NCBI RefSeq assembly: GCF_019219825.1
Contig: NZ_JAHUXH010000011.1
Location: 1-64,000, forward strand
Source: Streptomyces sp. TRM70350
Lineage (GTDB): Bacteria; Actinomycetota; Actinomycetes; Streptomycetales; Streptomycetaceae
Length of the DNA stretch: 64,000 nucleotides
Direction: 5' to 3'
A program made the position numbers and the translations under genes. Within the stretch, counting starts at the first letter, position 1. The number at the start of each line of letters is the position of its first letter. This document shows, one piece after another, positions 23,484 through 32,788 of this stretch. Below the pieces are notes generated by a model. That model had not been told where the DNA came from, searched no databases, and saw only the letters and a program-made list of their open reading frames with translations.

Positions 23484-23500
23484 CTACGCCCCCGGCGAAC
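23484..23500 (+). promoter_or_regulatory. ClgR-box-like site upstream of clpP1
   Basis: CTACGC-CCCCG-GCGAAC fits the actinomycete ClgR operator (GTTCGC-N5-GCG(A/G)AC) at all but two positions, with the correct 5-base spacer. It lies ~105 bp before clpP1, where ClgR is known to activate clpP1P2 in Streptomyces and mycobacteria. Position and match support it; no binding evidence here. Confidence 0.6.
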
Positions 23501-23604
23501 ACTCCCGCCTCCGGGATTCCCCGAAGGGACCCGCGCGTTAGGGTCCATGAATACGGCAGAACGTAAGACGGCCCGGCGCCGTCGCAAGACGAGCAGGTGG
23601 ATAC

Positions 23605-24222
23605 GTGACGAATCTGATGCCCTCCGCCGCCGGCGAGCCTTCCATCGGTGGTGGCCTCGGCGACCAGGTCTACAACCGGCTGCTCAACGAGCGGATCATC
23701 TTCCTCGGCCAGCCGGTCGACGACGACATCGCAAACAAGATCACCGCACAGCTGCTGCTCCTTGCCGCCGACCCGGACAAGGACATCTACCTGTACATCA
23801 ACAGCCCCGGCGGCTCCATCACGGCCGGCATGGCGATCTACGACACCATGCAGTTCATCAAGAACGACGTGGTGACGATCGCCATGGGCCTGGCGGCCTC
23901 CATGGGCCAGTTCCTGCTGAGCGCCGGCACACCCGGCAAGCGCTTCGCGCTGCCCAACGCCGAGATCCTGATCCACCAGCCCTCCGCCGGCCTGGCCGGT
24001 TCGGCCTCGGACATCAAGATCCACGCCGAGCGGCTGCTGCACACCAAGAAGCGCATGGCCGAGCTCACGGCCCAGCACACCGGCCAGACGGTCGAGCAGA
24101 TCACCCGCGACTCCGACCGCGACCGCTGGTTCGACGCCTTCGAGGCCAAGGAGTACGGCCTCATCGACGACGTGATCCCCACGGCCGCCGGCATGCCGGG
24201 CGGCGGCGGCACGGGGGCCTGA
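23605..24222 (+). CDS. clpP1: ATP-dependent Clp protease proteolytic subunit ClpP1
   Basis: A 205-residue serine peptidase; start GTG 23605 (an in-frame ATG at 23617 is possible). Catalytic triad: Ser in GLAASMGQF, His in EILIHQP and Asp in DSDRDRWF. The N-terminus is likely processed autocatalytically. With ClpP2 it forms the peptidase chamber fed by ClpX or ClpC. The C-terminus is Gly-rich. Confidence 0.95.
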   Translation: MTNLMPSAAGEPSIGGGLGDQVYNRLLNERIIFLGQPVDDDIANKITAQLLLLAADPDKDIYLYINSPGGSITAGMAIYDTMQFIKNDVVTIAMGLAASMGQFLLSAGTPGKRFALPNAEILIHQPSAGLAGSASDIKIHAERLLHTKKRMAELTAQHTGQTVEQITRDSDRDRWFDAFEAKEYGLIDDVIPTAAGMPGGGGTGA

Positions 24223-24299
24223 CGGCCGTACCGGCCCCTGCGGGCCCGTACCCCCGCCCAGCCTCCCAGCAACCGCCCCAGCCCCTCTCAGGAGACACC

Positions 24300-24980
24300 G
24301 TGAACGACTTCCCCGGCAGCGGCCTCGACGACCGTGCGCGCGCCGAGTACACCGGCCCGCAGGCCGAGTCCCGCTATGTCATCCCGCGCTTCGTCGAGCG
24401 CACCTCCCAGGGCATCCGCGAGTACGACCCGTACGCGAAGCTCTTCGAGGAGCGCGTGATCTTCCTCGGCGTCCAGATCGACGACGCCTCCGCCAACGAC
24501 GTCATGGCGCAGCTGCTGTGCCTGGAGTCGATGGACCCGGACCGGGACATCTCGGTCTACATCAACAGCCCCGGCGGCTCCTTCACCGCGCTGACGGCGA
24601 TCTACGACACGATGCAGTTCGTCAAGCCGGACATCCAGACGGTCTGCATGGGCCAGGCGGCCTCCGCCGCGGCCGTGCTGCTGGCCGCCGGCACGCCCGG
24701 CAAGCGCATGGCGCTGCCGAACGCGCGCATCCTGATCCACCAGCCGTACAGCGAGACCGGCCGCGGCCAGGTCTCCGACCTGGAGATCGCCGCGAACGAG
24801 ATCCTGCGGATGCGCTCGCAGCTGGAGGAGATGCTGGCCAAGCACTCCACCCAGTCGGTCGAGAAGATCCGCGAGGACATCGAGCGCGACAAGATCCTGA
24901 CCGCGGAGGACGCGCTGGAGTACGGCCTGATCGACCAGATCATCTCGACGCGCAAGATGAACAACACGTCGGTCCGCTGA
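24300..24980 (+). CDS. clpP2: ATP-dependent Clp protease proteolytic subunit ClpP2
   Basis: A 226-residue protein from GTG 24300 with AGGAG upstream. Triad: Ser in GQAASAAAVLL, His in RILIHQP and Asp in DIERDKIL. It carries a longer N-terminal propeptide region than ClpP1 and is co-transcribed with it (77 bp gap). The two subunits form a mixed tetradecamer in actinobacteria. Confidence 0.95.
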   Translation: MNDFPGSGLDDRARAEYTGPQAESRYVIPRFVERTSQGIREYDPYAKLFEERVIFLGVQIDDASANDVMAQLLCLESMDPDRDISVYINSPGGSFTALTAIYDTMQFVKPDIQTVCMGQAASAAAVLLAAGTPGKRMALPNARILIHQPYSETGRGQVSDLEIAANEILRMRSQLEEMLAKHSTQSVEKIREDIERDKILTAEDALEYGLIDQIISTRKMNNTSVR

Positions 24981-25170
24981 CGCGGATCCTGTAATGTACG
25001 CCGCTCCTTGGCAGGGTGTGACACTGTGCATGGAAAGGTCCACGTCAAAGTGAACCGTGCCAAGGGGGGCCCGAACGGGGGGCTCGGCAAGGTACCGTCG
25101 GACATAAGGCAGCACCAGGAGCCGCTGGACCAGGTGTCCAGTCGTCTCCCAGGCGAAGGGGAAGCACACC

Positions 25171-26457
25171 GTGGCACGCATCGGTGACGGCGGCGATCTG
25201 CTCAAGTGCTCGTTCTGCGGCAAGAGCCAGAAGCAGGTCAAGAAGCTCATCGCAGGCCCCGGTGTGTACATCTGCGACGAGTGCATCGATCTCTGCAACG
25301 AGATCATCGAGGAAGAGCTCGCGGAGACCAGCGAGGTGCGCTGGGAGGAACTGCCCAAGCCGCGCGAGATCTACGAGTTCCTCGAGGGGTACGTGGTCGG
25401 CCAGGAGGCGGCGAAGAAGGCCCTCTCCGTCGCCGTCTACAACCACTACAAACGCGTCCAGGCCGGGGAGAACGGCGGCGCCCAAGGCCGCGACGACGCC
25501 ATCGAGTTGGCGAAGTCCAACATCCTGCTGCTGGGCCCCACGGGCTCCGGCAAGACCCTCCTGGCGCAGACCCTGGCGCGCATGCTGAACGTCCCGTTCG
25601 CCATCGCCGACGCGACGGCGCTGACGGAGGCGGGCTACGTCGGTGAGGATGTCGAGAACATCCTGCTGAAGCTGATCCAGGCGGCCGACTACGACGTCAA
25701 GAAGGCCGAGACCGGGATCATCTACATCGACGAGATCGACAAGGTCGCGCGGAAGAGTGAAAACCCGTCCATCACACGGGACGTGAGCGGTGAGGGCGTC
25801 CAGCAGGCCCTGCTCAAGATCCTCGAAGGCACCACGGCCTCGGTCCCGCCGCAGGGCGGCCGCAAGCACCCGCACCAGGAGTTCATCCAGATCGACACGA
25901 CGAACGTGCTGTTCATCGTGGGCGGTGCCTTCGCCGGGCTGGAGAAGATCATCGAGTCCCGGGCGGGCGCGAAGGGCATCGGCTTCGGCGCGACGATCCG
26001 CTCCAAGCGGGAGCTGGAGGCGAAGGACCAGTTCGAGGACGTCATGCCGGAGGACCTGGTCAAGTTCGGCATGATCCCGGAGTTCATCGGGCGCCTGCCG
26101 GTCATCACCTCCGTCCACAACCTCGACCGCGAGGCCCTGCTCAAGATCCTCGTCGAGCCGCGCAACGCCCTGGTGAAGCAGTACGAGCGCCTCTTCGAAC
26201 TCGACGGCGTGGAACTGGACTTCGAACGCGAGGCGCTGGAGGCCATCGCCGACCAGGCCATCCTCCGCCAGACCGGCGCGCGCGGCCTCAGGGCCATCAT
26301 GGAGGAGGTCCTGATGTCCGTGATGTACGAGGTCCCGTCCCGCAAGGACGTGGCGCGGGTCGTCATCACCGCGGACGTCGTCCACTCCAACGTCAACCCG
26401 ACCCTCATCCCGCGCGACGCGCGGGGGCGGGGCACGGGCGAGCAGAAGACGGCGTAG
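25171..26457 (+). CDS. clpX: ClpX, AAA+ unfoldase of the ClpXP protease
   Basis: A 428-residue protein from GTG 25171. N-terminal zinc-binding domain (CSFC...CDEC), Walker A GPTGSGKT (~residue 116), Walker B IIYIDEIDK (~183), pore loop GYVGEDVE and the RKSENPSITRD region, sensor 2 GARGLR. It recognises tagged or damaged proteins and feeds them into ClpP1P2. The 190-bp gap to clpP2 suggests its own promoter. Confidence 0.96.
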   Translation: MARIGDGGDLLKCSFCGKSQKQVKKLIAGPGVYICDECIDLCNEIIEEELAETSEVRWEELPKPREIYEFLEGYVVGQEAAKKALSVAVYNHYKRVQAGENGGAQGRDDAIELAKSNILLLGPTGSGKTLLAQTLARMLNVPFAIADATALTEAGYVGEDVENILLKLIQAADYDVKKAETGIIYIDEIDKVARKSENPSITRDVSGEGVQQALLKILEGTTASVPPQGGRKHPHQEFIQIDTTNVLFIVGGAFAGLEKIIESRAGAKGIGFGATIRSKRELEAKDQFEDVMPEDLVKFGMIPEFIGRLPVITSVHNLDREALLKILVEPRNALVKQYERLFELDGVELDFEREALEAIADQAILRQTGARGLRAIMEEVLMSVMYEVPSRKDVARVVITADVVHSNVNPTLIPRDARGRGTGEQKTA

Positions 26458-26475
26458 CGGCCGGTACGACAGCCG

Positions 26476-26510
26476 AAGGAGCCCCGGTCAGCAAGTGACC
26501 GGGGCTCCTT
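26476..26510. terminator. Bidirectional terminator between clpX and the convergent gene
   Basis: AAGGAGCCCCGGTCA (26476-26490) / TGACCGGGGCTCCTT (26496-26510): a perfect 15-bp stem with a 5-base loop, placed between convergent genes. Confidence 0.88.
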
Positions 26511-26526
26511 CGTGACTGAGTGGCCG

Positions 26527-27477
26527 TCAGGCGGGGACGCGGACCTCCTTGCGGAACTTCGCGGTCAGTTCGGCCGCCTCCTGCGGGTCGGGTTCCTTGC
26601 CGGCCGCGATGTCGGCGATCTCCATCGGCAGCACGAACCCGACGGTGCTGTGGTCGCCCCAGACGCAGTACGTCATGTTCACCGCGGTCGGTTCACCCGC
26701 CGCGGCCTCCGCGTTCTCCACCTTGGCCAGCTGGCACTTCAGGATGGCGCCGTCGAGGCCCTCCGGCGTGTACGCCTTCGGCTCGCCCTGGAGCGTCATG
26801 TCCTCACCTTCGGCGTCCTTCTTCATGAAGGCGAAGAGCGCGTCGACCACCTTCTCGGGGTCCTCGATCTCGCCGTAGACGCCGCCGAACGAGATGAGCT
26901 TCCCGGCCAGCGGGTTGTCGCCGTCCTGCCCCGCCTCGTAGCTCGCGTTGACGTCCTTGGGGTTCTTGACGCCCCACTTCTCGGCGTCCTTCAGGTCCGA
27001 CTCGGACATGGCGGCGTCCGAGCTGTCGCCGCTGCCCTTCTTGTACTCGGTGAGCACGGTCTCCGGTGTCGTCAGCTTGTGCGGCCCGTCGTCCGCGACG
27101 CCCGAGCCGCCGCCCCCGCCGAGCACGAAGTACGCGCCCACCGCGATCGCCGCCACGACCGCCACCGCGCCGATGGCGAGCCCCGTCTTCTTCTTGCCGC
27201 CGCCGGGAGTCGGCGGCATCGGGGCGCCGTACGGGGCCTGGCCGTACGGCGGCTGCTGGCCGTACGGGGGCTGCTGGCCGTACGGAGGGGTCTGCGGCGG
27301 CACGCCCTGCGGGGCCTGCTGCGGGTAGCCGTACCCCGGCTGCGGCGGGGCGGGCTGCTGGGGGTAGCCGTAGCCGGGCTGGGGTGCCTGCGGCTGCTGG
27401 CCGTACGGACCCGGCTGGCCGTACGGTCCGGGCTGCTGGGGCTGCCCGCCGTACGGGCCCGGCTGGTTGTAGCTCAT
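26527..27477 (-). CDS. Membrane-anchored extracytoplasmic protein with Pro/Gln/Tyr-rich cytosolic tail
   Basis: A 316-residue protein; ATG 27477 is preceded by GGAGGGGAA. Residues ~1-95 are tandem (P/G)YGQ(Q/P)P-type repeats, then KKK and one transmembrane segment (IGAVAVVAAIAVGAYFVL), then a ~200-residue extracytoplasmic domain with two cysteines (CQLAK, YCVWGD). Many Streptomyces proteins have this form; the external domain is not one I recognise. It is divergent from valS. Confidence 0.75.
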   Translation of the reverse strand: MSYNQPGPYGGQPQQPGPYGQPGPYGQQPQAPQPGYGYPQQPAPPQPGYGYPQQAPQGVPPQTPPYGQQPPYGQQPPYGQAPYGAPMPPTPGGGKKKTGLAIGAVAVVAAIAVGAYFVLGGGGGSGVADDGPHKLTTPETVLTEYKKGSGDSSDAAMSESDLKDAEKWGVKNPKDVNASYEAGQDGDNPLAGKLISFGGVYGEIEDPEKVVDALFAFMKKDAEGEDMTLQGEPKAYTPEGLDGAILKCQLAKVENAEAAAGEPTAVNMTYCVWGDHSTVGFVLPMEIADIAAGKEPDPQEAAELTAKFRKEVRVPA

Positions 27478-27601
27478 TCCTGGGTTCCCCTCCAGATGTT
27501 TACGTGTTCCCGACATCCTGGCGCAGGCACCGGCAACGCACCGCATCGGGGTCGCCACCGTTACAGAAGAATCGCGTTTCGGGACCACCCCGTGACACCC
27601 C

Positions 27602-27607
27602 TAAACT
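27602..27607 (+). promoter_or_regulatory. Putative -10 box of valS, leaderless arrangement
   Basis: TAAACT ends 6 bp before the GTG start, which places transcription start at or next to the start codon. No clear -35. Confidence 0.45.
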
Positions 27608-27613
27608 GAGCCC

Positions 27614-30238
27614 GTGACCGAGAACGCTCAGCAGCAGCCACCAGCGCCCCACACCGAACTGCCGACCCAGTACGCGCCGGCCGACGTAGAGGGGCCGCTG
27701 TACGAGCGCTGGGTGGAGCGGGGTTACTTCGAGGCGGACGCGAAGAGCGACAAGCCGCCGTACACCATCGTCATCCCGCCGCCGAACGTCACGGGCTCGC
27801 TCCACCTCGGGCACGCGTTCGAACACACCCTCATCGACGCCCTGGTCCGCCGCAAGCGGATGCAGGGCTACGAGGCGCTGTGGCAGCCGGGCATGGACCA
27901 CGCCGGTATCGCCACCCAGAACGTCGTCGAGCGGGAGCTGGCGAAGGAGGGCAAGTCCCGGCACGACCTCGGCCGTGAGGCGTTCGTCGAGCGGGTCTGG
28001 CAGTGGAAGGCCGAGTCCGGTGGGCAGATCTCCGGGCAGATGCGGCGGCTCGGTGACGGCGTCGCGTGGTCGCGTGAGCGCTTCACCATGGACGAGGGGC
28101 TGTCCAAGGCCGTCCAGACCATCTTCAAGCGGCTCTACGACGACGAGCTGATCTACCGCGCCGAGCGCATCATCAACTGGTGCCCCCGGTGTCTGACCGC
28201 CATCTCGGACATCGAGGTCGAGTACCAGGACGACGACGGCGAGCTCGTCTCCATGAAGTACGGCGACGGGGAGGACACCATCGTCGTCGCCACCACGCGT
28301 GCCGAGACCATGCTCGGTGACACCGCCGTCGCCGTTCACCCCGAGGACGAGCGGTACCGGCACCTCGTCGGCAAGCTCATCAAGCTGCCGCTGACCGACC
28401 GCTCCATCCCGGTCGTCGCGGACGAGCACGTCGACCCCGAGTTCGGCACGGGTGCCGTCAAGGTGACCCCGGCGCACGACCCGAACGACTTCGAGATCGG
28501 CCGGCGGCACGACCTGCCCGCCGTCACGATCATGGACGAGCACGCCGTCATCACCGCCCACGGCCCCTTCCAGGGCCTGGACCGGCTGGAGGCCCGCTCC
28601 GCCATCGTCGCCGCGCTGCGCGCCGAGGGCCGGATCGTCGCCGAGAAGCGGCCGTACGTCCACTCGGTCGGCCACTGCTCGCGCTGCAAGACCACCATCG
28701 AGCCGCGCCTGTCCATGCAGTGGTGGGTCAAGGTCGGCCCGCTCGCGAAGGCCGCCGGTGACGCGGTCCGCGAGGGCAAGGTCACCATCCACCCGCAGGA
28801 GATGGAGAAGCGGTACTTCGACTGGGTCGACAACCTCCACGACTGGTGCATCTCGCGGCAGTTGTGGTGGGGCCACCGGATCCCGGTCTGGTACGGCCCG
28901 GACGGCGAGGTCGTCTGTGTCGGCCCCGACGAGGAGCCGCCGAGCGGCGAGGGCTGGCGCCAGGACTCCGATGTCCTCGACACCTGGTTCTCCTCCGGCC
29001 TGTGGCCGTTCTCCACGCTCGGCTGGCCGGAGCAGACCGAGTCGCTCGCGAAGTTCTACCCGAACTCCGTCCTGGTCACCGGCTACGACATCCTCTTCTT
29101 CTGGGTCGCCCGGATGATGATGTTCGGGCTGTACGCGATGGACGGCACCCCGCCGTTCCACACCATCGCGCTGCACGGCATGGTCCGTGACCAGAACGGC
29201 AAGAAGATGTCCAAGTCCTTCGGGAACGTCGTCAACCCGCTGGACTGGATGGACAAGTACGGCTCCGACGCGCTCCGCTTCACCCTCGCGCGCGGTGCCA
29301 ACCCGGGCACCGACGTCCCGATCGGCGAGGACTGGGTCCAGGGGTCCCGCAACTTCGCCAACAAGATCTGGAACGCCACGCGCTTCGCGCTGATGAACGG
29401 CGCGACGGTGGACGGCCCGCTGCCGGACCCGTCGACGATGTCCCCGACGGACCGCTGGATCCTCTCCCGACTGAACTCGGTGGTCGCCGAGGTCGACGCG
29501 TACTACGAGGACTACCAGTTCGCGAAGCTGTCCGACGCGCTGTTCCACTTCGCGTGGGACGAGGTGTTCGACTGGTACGTCGAGCTGTCCAAGACCACCT
29601 TCCAGGCGGGCGGCGAGGCGGCCGAGGTCGGCAAGCGGGTCCTGGGCGAGGTCCTGGACGTCACCCTGCGCCTGCTGCATCCCGTGGTCCCCTTCGTCAC
29701 GGAGACGCTGTGGACCACGCTGACCGGCGGTGAGTCCGTGGTCGTCGCCGAGTGGCCGCAGGACAGCGGCTTCCGGGACGCGGACGCCGAGCGGGAGATC
29801 GAGACGCTCCAGTCGGTGATCACCGAGGTCCGCCGCTTCCGCGCCGACCAGGGGCTCCAGCCCGGCCAGCGGGTCCCCGCCCGACTGACCCTGGACGGCA
29901 CGGCCCTCGCGCAGCACGAGGCCGCCATCCGCCAGCTGCTGCGCCTCCAGCCCGAGGGCGAGAGCTTCGCGGCGACGGCGACGCTGCCGGTGGCGGGGGT
30001 CGAGGTCGCGCTGGACCTCTCCGGTGTGATCGACGTCGCGGCGGAGCGCAAGCGCCTCGCCAAGGACCTCGCCACCGCGGAGAAGGAGAAGTCCCAGGCC
30101 ACGGCGAAGCTCGGCAACGAGGCGTTCCTCGCCAAGGCGCCGGACCACGTCGTGGCGAAGATCCGCGGGCGGCTCGCCAAGGCGGAGGAGGACATCGCGC
30201 GGATCCAGACCCAGCTGGAGCGTTTGCCGCAGGCGTAA
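27614..30238 (+). CDS. valS: Valyl-tRNA synthetase
   Basis: An 874-residue class I synthetase from GTG 27614. HIGH motif variant in NVTGSLHLGHAF (~residue 60), editing domain (~200-370) with the ATTRAETMLGDTAVAVHP block, KMSKS in GKKMSKSFGN (~residue 535), an anticodon-binding helical domain and the C-terminal coiled coil (~810-874) that is characteristic of ValRS. It charges tRNA-Val. Confidence 0.97.
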   Translation: MTENAQQQPPAPHTELPTQYAPADVEGPLYERWVERGYFEADAKSDKPPYTIVIPPPNVTGSLHLGHAFEHTLIDALVRRKRMQGYEALWQPGMDHAGIATQNVVERELAKEGKSRHDLGREAFVERVWQWKAESGGQISGQMRRLGDGVAWSRERFTMDEGLSKAVQTIFKRLYDDELIYRAERIINWCPRCLTAISDIEVEYQDDDGELVSMKYGDGEDTIVVATTRAETMLGDTAVAVHPEDERYRHLVGKLIKLPLTDRSIPVVADEHVDPEFGTGAVKVTPAHDPNDFEIGRRHDLPAVTIMDEHAVITAHGPFQGLDRLEARSAIVAALRAEGRIVAEKRPYVHSVGHCSRCKTTIEPRLSMQWWVKVGPLAKAAGDAVREGKVTIHPQEMEKRYFDWVDNLHDWCISRQLWWGHRIPVWYGPDGEVVCVGPDEEPPSGEGWRQDSDVLDTWFSSGLWPFSTLGWPEQTESLAKFYPNSVLVTGYDILFFWVARMMMFGLYAMDGTPPFHTIALHGMVRDQNGKKMSKSFGNVVNPLDWMDKYGSDALRFTLARGANPGTDVPIGEDWVQGSRNFANKIWNATRFALMNGATVDGPLPDPSTMSPTDRWILSRLNSVVAEVDAYYEDYQFAKLSDALFHFAWDEVFDWYVELSKTTFQAGGEAAEVGKRVLGEVLDVTLRLLHPVVPFVTETLWTTLTGGESVVVAEWPQDSGFRDADAEREIETLQSVITEVRRFRADQGLQPGQRVPARLTLDGTALAQHEAAIRQLLRLQPEGESFAATATLPVAGVEVALDLSGVIDVAAERKRLAKDLATAEKEKSQATAKLGNEAFLAKAPDHVVAKIRGRLAKAEEDIARIQTQLERLPQA

Positions 30239-30252
30239 GCGCTGGTAGGCGG

Positions 30253-30292
30253 GTGAAGGCCCCGGTGCCCTGTCGGCGCCGGCGGCCTTCAC
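30253..30292 (+). terminator. Terminator of valS
   Basis: GTGAAGGCC (30253-30261) pairs with GGCCTTCAC (30284-30292); inner pairing CCGGTGCC/GGCGCCGG extends the stem. Confidence 0.7.
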
Positions 30293-30299
30293 GTCCTTA

Positions 30300-30335
30300 G
30301 GGGCGCGGGGAACTGCGCGACCAAGCACCCACAAC
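30300..30335 (+). repeat. Streptomyces extragenic GGGGCGCGGGGAACTGCGCGA repeat
   Basis: The sequence around 30300-30320 is a word I recall as very frequent in Streptomyces intergenic regions, usually after genes; it contains a small inverted pair (CGCG...CGCG). Its function is not established. Recognition is from memory. Confidence 0.5.
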
Positions 30336-30414
30336 CCGCACACGCACGACACCCCCGGCCGCCCTCTTGAGTAGGCGCCCCCAAGCCACCGCACGATTTG
30401 TCAGCGCCCCTCCG

Positions 30415-30420
30415 TAGACT
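30415..30420 (+). promoter_or_regulatory. Putative -10 box of folC, leaderless arrangement
   Basis: TAGACT ends 6 bp before the GTG at 30427, the same geometry as at valS. No clear -35. Confidence 0.45.
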
Positions 30421-30426
30421 GGCCCC

Positions 30427-31947
30427 GTGAGTGAGCTCCCCCCGCGTGACACCAACGACCCCTCCGACCCCGGCGAGTCGTTCGACGACATCATCGCCGC
30501 CGAGACCGACCGCGACCCCGACCTCGCGCTGATCGAGGCCGGCAGCCGCACCCTGCGCACCCAGGGCGGCCCGCCGCAGGCCGAGGTGCCGGCGCGCCCC
30601 GAGGACCCCGAGGTCGACGAGGCACTGCGAGAGGTCGAGGCCGAGCTCGCGACCCGCTGGGGCGAGACCAAGCTGGAGCCGTCCGTCACGCGCATCGCCG
30701 CGCTGATGGACGTACTGGGCGAGCCGCAGCGGACGTACCCCTCGATCCACATCACGGGGACGAACGGCAAGACCTCCACCGCCCGCATGATCGAGGCCCT
30801 GCTGGGCGCCTTCGAGCTGCGGACCGGGCGGTACACCTCGCCCCACGTGCAGTCCATCACCGAGCGGATCAGCCTCGACGGGGCGCCGATCCGGCCCGAG
30901 CGGTTCATCGAGACGTACCAGGACATCAAGCCGTACGTCGAGATGGTCGACGCCCGGCAGGAGTACCGGCTGTCGTTCTTCGAGGTGCTGACCGGGATGG
31001 CGTACGCCGCCTTCGCCGACGCGCCGGTCGATGTCGCCGTCGTCGAGGTGGGCATGGGCGGGAGCTGGGACGCCACCAACGTCATCGACGGCGATGTCGC
31101 CGTCGTGACGCCCATCGACCTCGATCACACCGACCGGCTCGGCGGGACTCCGGGCGAGATCGCCGGTGAGAAGGCCGGGATCATCAAGGCCGGCGCCACC
31201 GTGATCATGGCCCAGCAGCCCGTCGACGCCGCTCAGGTGCTGCTGAAGAAGGCCGTGGACGCCGACGCGACCGTGGCCCGGGAGGGGCTGGAGTTCGGGG
31301 TCGTGGCGCGGCAGGTCGCCGTCGGCGGGCAGCTGCTGACGCTGCGCGGGCTCGGCGGTGAGTACACCGAGGTGTATCTCCCGCTGCACGGCGCGCACCA
31401 GGCGCACAACGCCGCCGTCGCGCTCGCCGCCGTGGAGGCGTTCTTCGGCGTCGGCGCGCAGCGGGCCGAGCCGCTGGACATCGACACCGTGCGCAAGGCG
31501 TTCGCCGCCGTCGCCTCGCCGGGACGGCTGGAGGTCGTACGCCGCTCGCCCACCGTCGTCCTCGACGCCGCGCACAACCCGGCGGGCGCCCGGGCCGCCG
31601 CCGAGGCGATCGGTGAGGCCTTCCAGTTCAGCCGGCTCATCGGGGTCGTCGGCGCCAGCGGCGACAAGAACGTACGCGGGCTGCTGGAGGCCTTCGAGCC
31701 GGTGTTCGCGGAGGTCGTCGTCACGCAGAACTCCAGCCACCGCGCGATGGACGCCGACGAGCTGGCGGGCATCGCCGTCGAGGTGTTCGGCGAGGAGCGG
31801 GTCCAGGTGGAGCCGCGGCTGCCGGACGCGCTGGAGGCGGCGATCACGCTGGCCGAGGAGGAGGGCGAGTTCGCGGGCGGCGGAGTGCTCGTCACCGGAT
31901 CCGTCATCACCGTCGGCGAGGCCCGACTGCTCCTGGGGAAGGGCTGA
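30427..31947 (+). CDS. folC: Bifunctional folylpolyglutamate/dihydrofolate synthase
   Basis: A 506-residue Mur-ligase-family protein. P-loop HITGTNGKTSTARM (~residue 112), VVEVGMGGSWDATN, TPIDLDHTDRLG, DAAHNPAGARAA and a C-terminal VTGSVITVGEARLLLG. A ~70-residue acidic N-terminal extension precedes the conserved domain. It adds glutamates to folates, retaining them in the cell. It is followed after 8 bp by a small membrane gene. Confidence 0.93.
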   Translation: MSELPPRDTNDPSDPGESFDDIIAAETDRDPDLALIEAGSRTLRTQGGPPQAEVPARPEDPEVDEALREVEAELATRWGETKLEPSVTRIAALMDVLGEPQRTYPSIHITGTNGKTSTARMIEALLGAFELRTGRYTSPHVQSITERISLDGAPIRPERFIETYQDIKPYVEMVDARQEYRLSFFEVLTGMAYAAFADAPVDVAVVEVGMGGSWDATNVIDGDVAVVTPIDLDHTDRLGGTPGEIAGEKAGIIKAGATVIMAQQPVDAAQVLLKKAVDADATVAREGLEFGVVARQVAVGGQLLTLRGLGGEYTEVYLPLHGAHQAHNAAVALAAVEAFFGVGAQRAEPLDIDTVRKAFAAVASPGRLEVVRRSPTVVLDAAHNPAGARAAAEAIGEAFQFSRLIGVVGASGDKNVRGLLEAFEPVFAEVVVTQNSSHRAMDADELAGIAVEVFGEERVQVEPRLPDALEAAITLAEEEGEFAGGGVLVTGSVITVGEARLLLGKG

Positions 31948-31955
31948 ATCCCACC

Positions 31956-32297
31956 ATGCGCACGCTCTGTGCTTCCACCCTGATCGGCGAGTTCTTCGTC
32001 ATCGGCTTCGCCGGTCTGGTCGCGATGAAGGACCCCGACCTGTCGATGTCGACGGTCTGGACGGTCAGCGGCATCGCCATGTTCCTGTGCCTGGTCCTGT
32101 GCGGCCTGGTGACCCGGCCGGGCGGGGTGGCCCTGGGCTGGGCGCTGCAGATCGGACTCATCGCCTCCGGTTTCGTCGTCCCCACGATGTTCTTCCTGGG
32201 GGCGATGTTCGCCGCGCTGTGGTGGGCCTCCGTCCACTACGGCAGGAAGATCGACGAGGCCAAGGCCAGATTCGCCGCGCAGGCTGACACTGCGTAA
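31956..32297 (+). CDS. DUF4233 four-segment membrane protein
   Basis: A 113-residue protein; ATG 31956. Three to four hydrophobic segments (LIGEFFVIGFAGLVAM, IAMFLCLVLCGLV, LQIGLIASGFVVPTMFFLGAMFAALWW read in parts). A small DUF4233 protein sits between folC and ndk in many actinobacteria. Function unknown. Confidence 0.8.
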   Translation: MRTLCASTLIGEFFVIGFAGLVAMKDPDLSMSTVWTVSGIAMFLCLVLCGLVTRPGGVALGWALQIGLIASGFVVPTMFFLGAMFAALWWASVHYGRKIDEAKARFAAQADTA

Positions 32298-32374
32298 CGG
32301 CCGCCCGCAAGGGCCCTGTAGCCTCATCACCCCGCACACCGCGTGACCCGCGTGACCCGAGAAGGAGCCCCGTC

Positions 32375-32788
32375 GTGACCCAGCGCACCCTCGTCCTCCT
32401 CAAGCCCGACGCCGTCCGTCGCGGCCTGACCGGCGAGATCATCAGCCGTATCGAGCGCAAGGCCGGCTGGCAGATCACCGCGCTGGAGCTGCGCACCCTG
32501 GACCAGGAGACCCTGGAGCAGCACTACGGCGAGCACAAGGGCAAGCCCTTCTACGAGCCGCTGGTGGAGTTCATGTCCTCCGGCCCGGTCGTGGCGATGA
32601 TCGTCGAGGGCGAGCGGGTCATCGAGGGGCTGCGTCAGCTGGCCGGTCCGACCGACCCGATCGCCGCCGCGCCCGGTTCGATCCGCGGTGACTACGGCGT
32701 GATCGTGCGCGAGAACCTGATCCACGCCTCCGACTCCGAGGAGTCGGCCGAACGCGAGGTGAAGATCTTCTTCCCCGGCCGCGCCTGA
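32375..32788 (+). CDS. ndk: Nucleoside diphosphate kinase
   Basis: A 137-residue protein from GTG 32375 with GAAGGAG upstream. Starts TQRTLVLLKPDAV; the phosphorylated His is H117 in NLIHASDS. It balances NTP pools by phosphate transfer from ATP. Length is normal. Confidence 0.97.
   Translation: MTQRTLVLLKPDAVRRGLTGEIISRIERKAGWQITALELRTLDQETLEQHYGEHKGKPFYEPLVEFMSSGPVVAMIVEGERVIEGLRQLAGPTDPIAAAPGSIRGDYGVIVRENLIHASDSEESAEREVKIFFPGRA

Noticed and set aside
27500..30394. Long minus-strand frame opposite valS
   Set aside because: Shadow of valS; repetitive Arg/Asp/Val composition.
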